Shown piece by piece: positions 33,139-36,240 of a DNA stretch of 36,240 nucleotides. Both the position numbers and the translations under genes were made by a program. The stretch is from an uncultured Kiritimatiellota bacterium (GTDB taxonomy: Bacteria; Verrucomicrobiota; Kiritimatiellia; RFP12; DVOR01): NCBI GenBank assembly GCA_944391065.1, contig CALXSH010000015.1:1-36240 (forward strand). Direction: 5' to 3'. Position 1 is the first letter of the stretch, and each line of letters starts with the position of its first letter. A model generated the notes under the pieces. It saw only the letters and a list, made by a program, of their open reading frames with translations. It did not search any database and was not told where the DNA came from.

Positions 33139-35273
33139 TCCTTGGTCTCCTTCAGGATTTCCTCGCGCGCCTCGCTGTATTCCTCGCGGCGGCGGTCGTA
33201 ATCCTTCTGCCAGCGGAAGCGGTCGACCTCCATGCGGTCGGCGCGCTGCAGACGGCGGAGCTCGCGTTCGTCCTCGTTGCGGTTATAGGTCTCGAGGGCC
33301 TCCTCGGCATGAATCTCCTGCCGTTCCCGGAGCTTGGCTTCGCGCTCCATGCGTTCGGCGTGGTCCGCGTCGCTGTCCCACTCCAGGGCCATCGGTTCGG
33401 AGATGTCGCGCTGGCGCGTCGCCTGCGTCCGCACAAGGTCGGCCTGGTCGGCGTCAACGATGTAGGGCGTCAGGATGAAGAGGCGCTGCACCGTCTCGTC
33501 GCGGTAACTCGAACCGCCGAAAATCCACCCGATGAAGGGAATGTCGCGCAGCCAGGGGATGCCCCAGCCCGCTTCCTCGCGGATGTCGCGCAGATACCCC
33601 GCCAGCAGGAGCGACTGCCCCACCGGCACCGAGGCCTGCGTCTCCAGCGTGCTGTCGCGCGTCATCGGCATCGCATCGACCGTCACGGCCTCAAACCCGC
33701 CGTCGCGCAGCATCATCGTCATCCAAATCCGTTCCGGCCGGTCCGGCGCCGACGGCGAGACGATGCGGGGCTTGATTTCCAGCTCCGTTCCCGCCGAAAC
33801 CTCCTCCAGCGTGGCCACCTCGGTGCCCACCACGCGCGCGTGGTAGCTCTGCGTATCGGTCAGACGGGCCGCCAGATTATTGACCGTCAGCAGCGAGGTC
33901 CGCGAGACGTTGCGGGCCTTGCCGTCCTCCTGCAGCGCCTGCAGCGAGGCCGCCACCGTGAAATTGTCCCCGATGTACGAGGCCACGCCCGCCAGACCGC
34001 GCCCGCCCAGCTCCGAGGCCAGGTTGGCGACGTTCGAACCCGCCCCGCCGGAGAAATCGCTCTTGCTCCCCTCGATGGCCAGCGACAGCTGCCAATCCAT
34101 CGCATCCTCGCGCGACAGCTCCACCACCGTCACCCCGATTTCAATCAGCCGCTGCGGCCGGTCCAGCTGCCGGATCAGCCGCTCATAGGTCGGCATCCGC
34201 GTCGCCGCGTCGCGTACGATGACCGCATTCAGACGGTTGTCAGCCCGAATGATCGGGCGGAACGCCTCCGCCAGCGCGCCCGAGAGCGGATCGGCCTCCT
34301 CAGCCTGCCCGCCTTCGCCCTTCTCACGCGTACGCGCGCCGCCGCTCAGGTCCATGATCTCCTGCAGCATCGTCGCCACGCCGCGGATCCGCGGCGTGCT
34401 CTCGGGGCCCTGGACGTTCAGCGTCACATCGTCCGCCCACGTATGCTCCAGAGGGAAAATCCGCGTCTCCACCTCAGCGAAGGTCCGCTGCTCGCGCAGC
34501 GCGTCGGCCCGCGCGATCGTCTCGGCGATCAGCGCCACGTAGCGCGGCGGACCCGAGACCAGAATCAGTTCGTCGTCCGACGCCGTCCGGATCGGGAAGC
34601 GCGCGTCCTCGATGCCCAGCTGCCGCAGCATCGCGCGCACTTCGTCGGCCTTCATGTAACGCAGGCTCAGCAGCATCGTCTGCACCTCGCCCGACCCGCA
34701 CAGATAGAGCGCCGCCCCATCGTAGTACCAGATCAGATTGTGCAGCGTCGTCACGCGGTCCAGAAATTCGTCCGCCGCCATCCCGCGGAATTCGCCCGAG
34801 AAGGTCCCCCGGACCGCTTCCGTCATCACCACCGACATCCCCTGCGCCGCCGCGAAGGCCTCAAACCCCTCCCGCAACGACATCGCCCGCGCCGTCAGCG
34901 TGAATTTCGGCGTCTTCCACGCAATCGTCGGCCGCGCCGGCTCGGGCTCGGCCACAGGCTCCGCCGCTGGCGCGGGCTCAGGGGCAGGCTCAGGGGCAGC
35001 GGCAGGCGCAGGCCTGGCATCGGCCGCGACAGGGAGCCCGGCCGGCTCGTCCGCTTCGGCCCGAGTCGGGGCAGCCGCGGGCGCCATCGGCACGGGAGGC
35101 AGTTCGGCCGGCATATTGGCCACCGCCTCCTCCATCACCGCAATCACTTCCGGCGGCAGATCCGCCGTCGCACCCGTCAGCCCAACGCCGGCCCCGGAAT
35201 CCGAAACGGCCTCCGCCGCGGCCAGCCGCGTCGCCGCCAGCACCGGGATTATCCACATCGCATGCTTTGTCAT
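33135..35273 (-). CDS. sctC: T3SS outer-membrane secretin SctC
   Basis: 712 residues. A signal peptide (MTKHAMWIIPVLAATRLAAA) precedes a Pro/Ala/Glu-rich spacer to ~115. The N0/N1 domains (~117-200, SLREGFEAFAAAQGMSVVMT) and N3-type ring domains follow. The secretin domain (~370-610) has the signature VPVGQSLLLAGYLRDI and PWLRDIPFIGWIFGGSS, then LFILTPYIVD. The final ~100 residues are a highly charged Arg/Glu helix (HAERMEREAKLRERQEIHAE and onward). That is much longer than the short pilotin-binding S domain of YscC. No pilotin gene is seen in the window. The ATG at 35273 has AAAGGGA upstream. Confidence 0.95.
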   Translation of the reverse strand: MTKHAMWIIPVLAATRLAAAEAVSDSGAGVGLTGATADLPPEVIAVMEEAVANMPAELPPVPMAPAAAPTRAEADEPAGLPVAADARPAPAAAPEPAPEPAPAAEPVAEPEPARPTIAWKTPKFTLTARAMSLREGFEAFAAAQGMSVVMTEAVRGTFSGEFRGMAADEFLDRVTTLHNLIWYYDGAALYLCGSGEVQTMLLSLRYMKADEVRAMLRQLGIEDARFPIRTASDDELILVSGPPRYVALIAETIARADALREQRTFAEVETRIFPLEHTWADDVTLNVQGPESTPRIRGVATMLQEIMDLSGGARTREKGEGGQAEEADPLSGALAEAFRPIIRADNRLNAVIVRDAATRMPTYERLIRQLDRPQRLIEIGVTVVELSREDAMDWQLSLAIEGSKSDFSGGAGSNVANLASELGGRGLAGVASYIGDNFTVAASLQALQEDGKARNVSRTSLLTVNNLAARLTDTQSYHARVVGTEVATLEEVSAGTELEIKPRIVSPSAPDRPERIWMTMMLRDGGFEAVTVDAMPMTRDSTLETQASVPVGQSLLLAGYLRDIREEAGWGIPWLRDIPFIGWIFGGSSYRDETVQRLFILTPYIVDADQADLVRTQATRQRDISEPMALEWDSDADHAERMEREAKLRERQEIHAEEALETYNRNEDERELRRLQRADRMEVDRFRWQKDYDRRREEYSEAREEILKETKE

Positions 35274-35295
35274 CGGGCCAATCCCTTTCTTTGGC

Positions 35296-35709
35296 TTACG
35301 GCCTGATCAGAATGTCCGGAAACGCCGTCGTCGGCACCTCCGTCTCCGCCGCACGCGCCGACCACCAGTCGCACGCATCGGCGAATCCCTCAAACGCGCG
35401 CCGCACCGTCTCCGCGTCCGCGTCCTCGGGGATATCAATCCAAAGAAACAGTTCCGACGCCCTGCTGTCCCACGCCAGCACCGCGTCCTCCCGAAGCACA
35501 CGACCCGCCGCGTATTCGGCAAATTCCCTCAGCCTCTCCTCCGGACACGCCAACGCATACCGGAGCATAACCCGCCCCGGCACCGCCACCGCCCGGATCG
35601 CATGGCCGTCCACGCGCAGCACGCACCCGCCCTCCTCCGAAGTCAATGACTCCGGATAGCCGATGGCCTCTGCCAACCGCCTGACGGATAATGCTGTCGT
35701 ACCGCTCAT
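35296..35709 (-). CDS. CesT-family chaperone, YscB-like, first gene of the T3SS operon
   Basis: 137 residues from ATG 35709; a GTG one codon upstream is the alternative. AAAGGAG lies only two bases before the ATG, a tight spacing that suggests modest initiation. The fold pattern is that of CesT/SycE chaperones: LSVRRLAEAIGYPESL helix, GCVLRVDGHAIRAVAVPGR strands, LFLWIDIPEDADAETVRR and a final helix. Its place directly before sctC and its length equal those of yscB, the co-chaperone that with SycN binds YopN/SctW. Binding an unlinked effector is also possible. Confidence 0.75.
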   Translation of the reverse strand: MSGTTALSVRRLAEAIGYPESLTSEEGGCVLRVDGHAIRAVAVPGRVMLRYALACPEERLREFAEYAAGRVLREDAVLAWDSRASELFLWIDIPEDADAETVRRAFEGFADACDWWSARAAETEVPTTAFPDILIRP

Positions 35710-35761
35710 CACTCCTTTCCGGGAAAGTCCGGCCCTCTCCCGCTACCGCCCCTGCCCATCC

Positions 35762-35767
35762 ATTATA
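35762..35767 (-). promoter_or_regulatory. Candidate -10 box of the T3SS operon
   Basis: A perfect TATAAT on the minus strand lies 52 bases upstream of the first start codon, with no acceptable -35 hexamer at 15-19 bp. This is the pattern of an activator-dependent promoter. A second, weaker possibility is TTGCGT (35851-35856) 16 bp before TAAAAA (35829-35834) in an AT-rich tract. No other promoter-like sequence is evident inside the following 19 kb, so one transcript from here through sctU is likely. Confidence 0.55.
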
Positions 35768-35947
35768 GCGGTCCGCGGACGCAAGCATGGTATCAAATTC
35801 CGCACCCGGGCAAAGCCGCAAGACACTTTTTTTACAATAACCCAACACTTACGCAATCCCGCCGGAGCAGACCTTGCCCGTCAATCCCGCGCCGCAAGAA
35901 CCGCTCCCGCTGCCCCTTCCCTCCGGCCCTTAACCCCAATCCAACCC

Positions 35948-36086
35948 AAAAGGATATATGGGTCAGACCTAAAAGGGTATATGGGTCGGACCCAAAAGGG
36001 TATATCCTCCGAGGTCCAAAGGGTATACCCTTTTGGGTCCAAAGGATATACCCTCTGAGGTTGAGGGGATATACCCTCTGATATCG
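35948..36086. repeat. Six tandem 23 bp repeats with GGGTATACCC core
   Basis: Units start at 35948, 35971, 35994, 36018, 36041 and 36064, with a strict 23-24 bp period. Each begins with an A/G run and contains GG[GA]TATA[TC] followed by a second half related to GGGTC or CCTCTGAGG. One unit has the perfect palindrome GGGTATACCC (36021-36030). Two units face each other as a 17 bp perfect inverted repeat (35988-36004 with 36024-36040). The array lies about 180-330 bases upstream of the T3SS -10 box. It could be an operator array, an iteron-like set or a simple mobile repeat. The frame that runs through it is not considered a gene. Confidence 0.8.
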
Positions 36087-36240
36087 CCTGTTGCCCTATC
36101 CTCGGATCCCCCGGACCGCGACCGCCTTTCCCCATCGACACAGCTCCCTCTGACATTGGCCGGGGCCCCGCCGCGGGCTCTCCGCGCTACCGCAGCCGAC
36201 CGCGCTGAATCCTCTGGCGCGGGGCACCCAGCGGACGGAG
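36087..36240. other. Right-edge sequence without recognised feature
   Basis: GC-rich sequence with no open frame carrying recognisable similarity, no tRNA-like fold and no clear promoter. It may be the 3' or 5' flank of a gene beyond the window. Confidence 0.4.

Noticed and set aside
35948..36086. CRISPR array or intrinsic terminator
   Set aside because: No spacers between the 23 bp units; the inverted repeat has a long loop and no following T-run.
35881..36156. 91-residue minus-strand protein
   Set aside because: Most of it is the translation of the 23 bp repeat array; no ribosome binding site or similarity.

Overview
The window is a GC-rich bacterial chromosome segment. Its core is a complete non-flagellar type III secretion system (T3SS) of the Ysc type, next to very large surface proteins. 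BspA-type leucine-rich-repeat proteins, beta-strand-repeat proteins and a Ysc-like injectisome together suggest a host-associated member of the PVC group (Lentisphaerota, Kiritimatiellota or Verrucomicrobiota). That placement is inferred from gene content; there is no marker gene in the window.

Layout. 1-430: a short array of palindromic 20-22 bp repeats and the decayed C-terminus of an IS transposase. 430-3900: an FMN-reductase-like gene without its native start, a Cys-nucleophile alpha/beta hydrolase and a divergent LysR regulator. The hydrolase/LysR pair is bracketed by two almost identical ~300 bp, multi-hairpin direct repeats. 3902-16753: three very large minus-strand genes: a BspA-like LRR protein, a 1398-residue protein with a C-terminal ABC1/UbiB-type atypical kinase domain, and a beta-strand-repeat surface protein. 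16949-35709: an uninterrupted minus-strand run of 23 genes, most overlapping by a few bases or separated by a few bases. 35710-36240: the operon promoter region and a six-unit 23 bp repeat array.

T3SS order in the direction of transcription: CesT/YscB-like chaperone, SctC, AIM24-like protein, SctW, SycN-like chaperone, SctX-like, SctV, SctD, YscE-like, SctF, YscG-like, SctI, SctJ, SctY-like, small unknown (SctK position), SctL, SctN, SctO, SctP, SctQ, SctR, SctS, SctT, SctU. This is close to the Yersinia virA, virC and virB operons joined into one unit. The secretin, inner rings, export gate, ATPase complex, needle, rod, ruler, gatekeeper and chaperones are all present. No translocon (YopB/YopD), tip protein (LcrV) or dedicated regulator is recognisable here.

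Points that stand out: the giant kinase protein beside the T3SS as a candidate effector; SctX and SctY encoded at separate places; 72-73-residue tandem repeats in the SctP ruler; an AIM24-like gene inside the operon; and the elaborately folded ~300 bp repeat, one copy of which has replaced the start of the reductase gene. All family assignments come from reading motifs and gene order by eye, without database searches.
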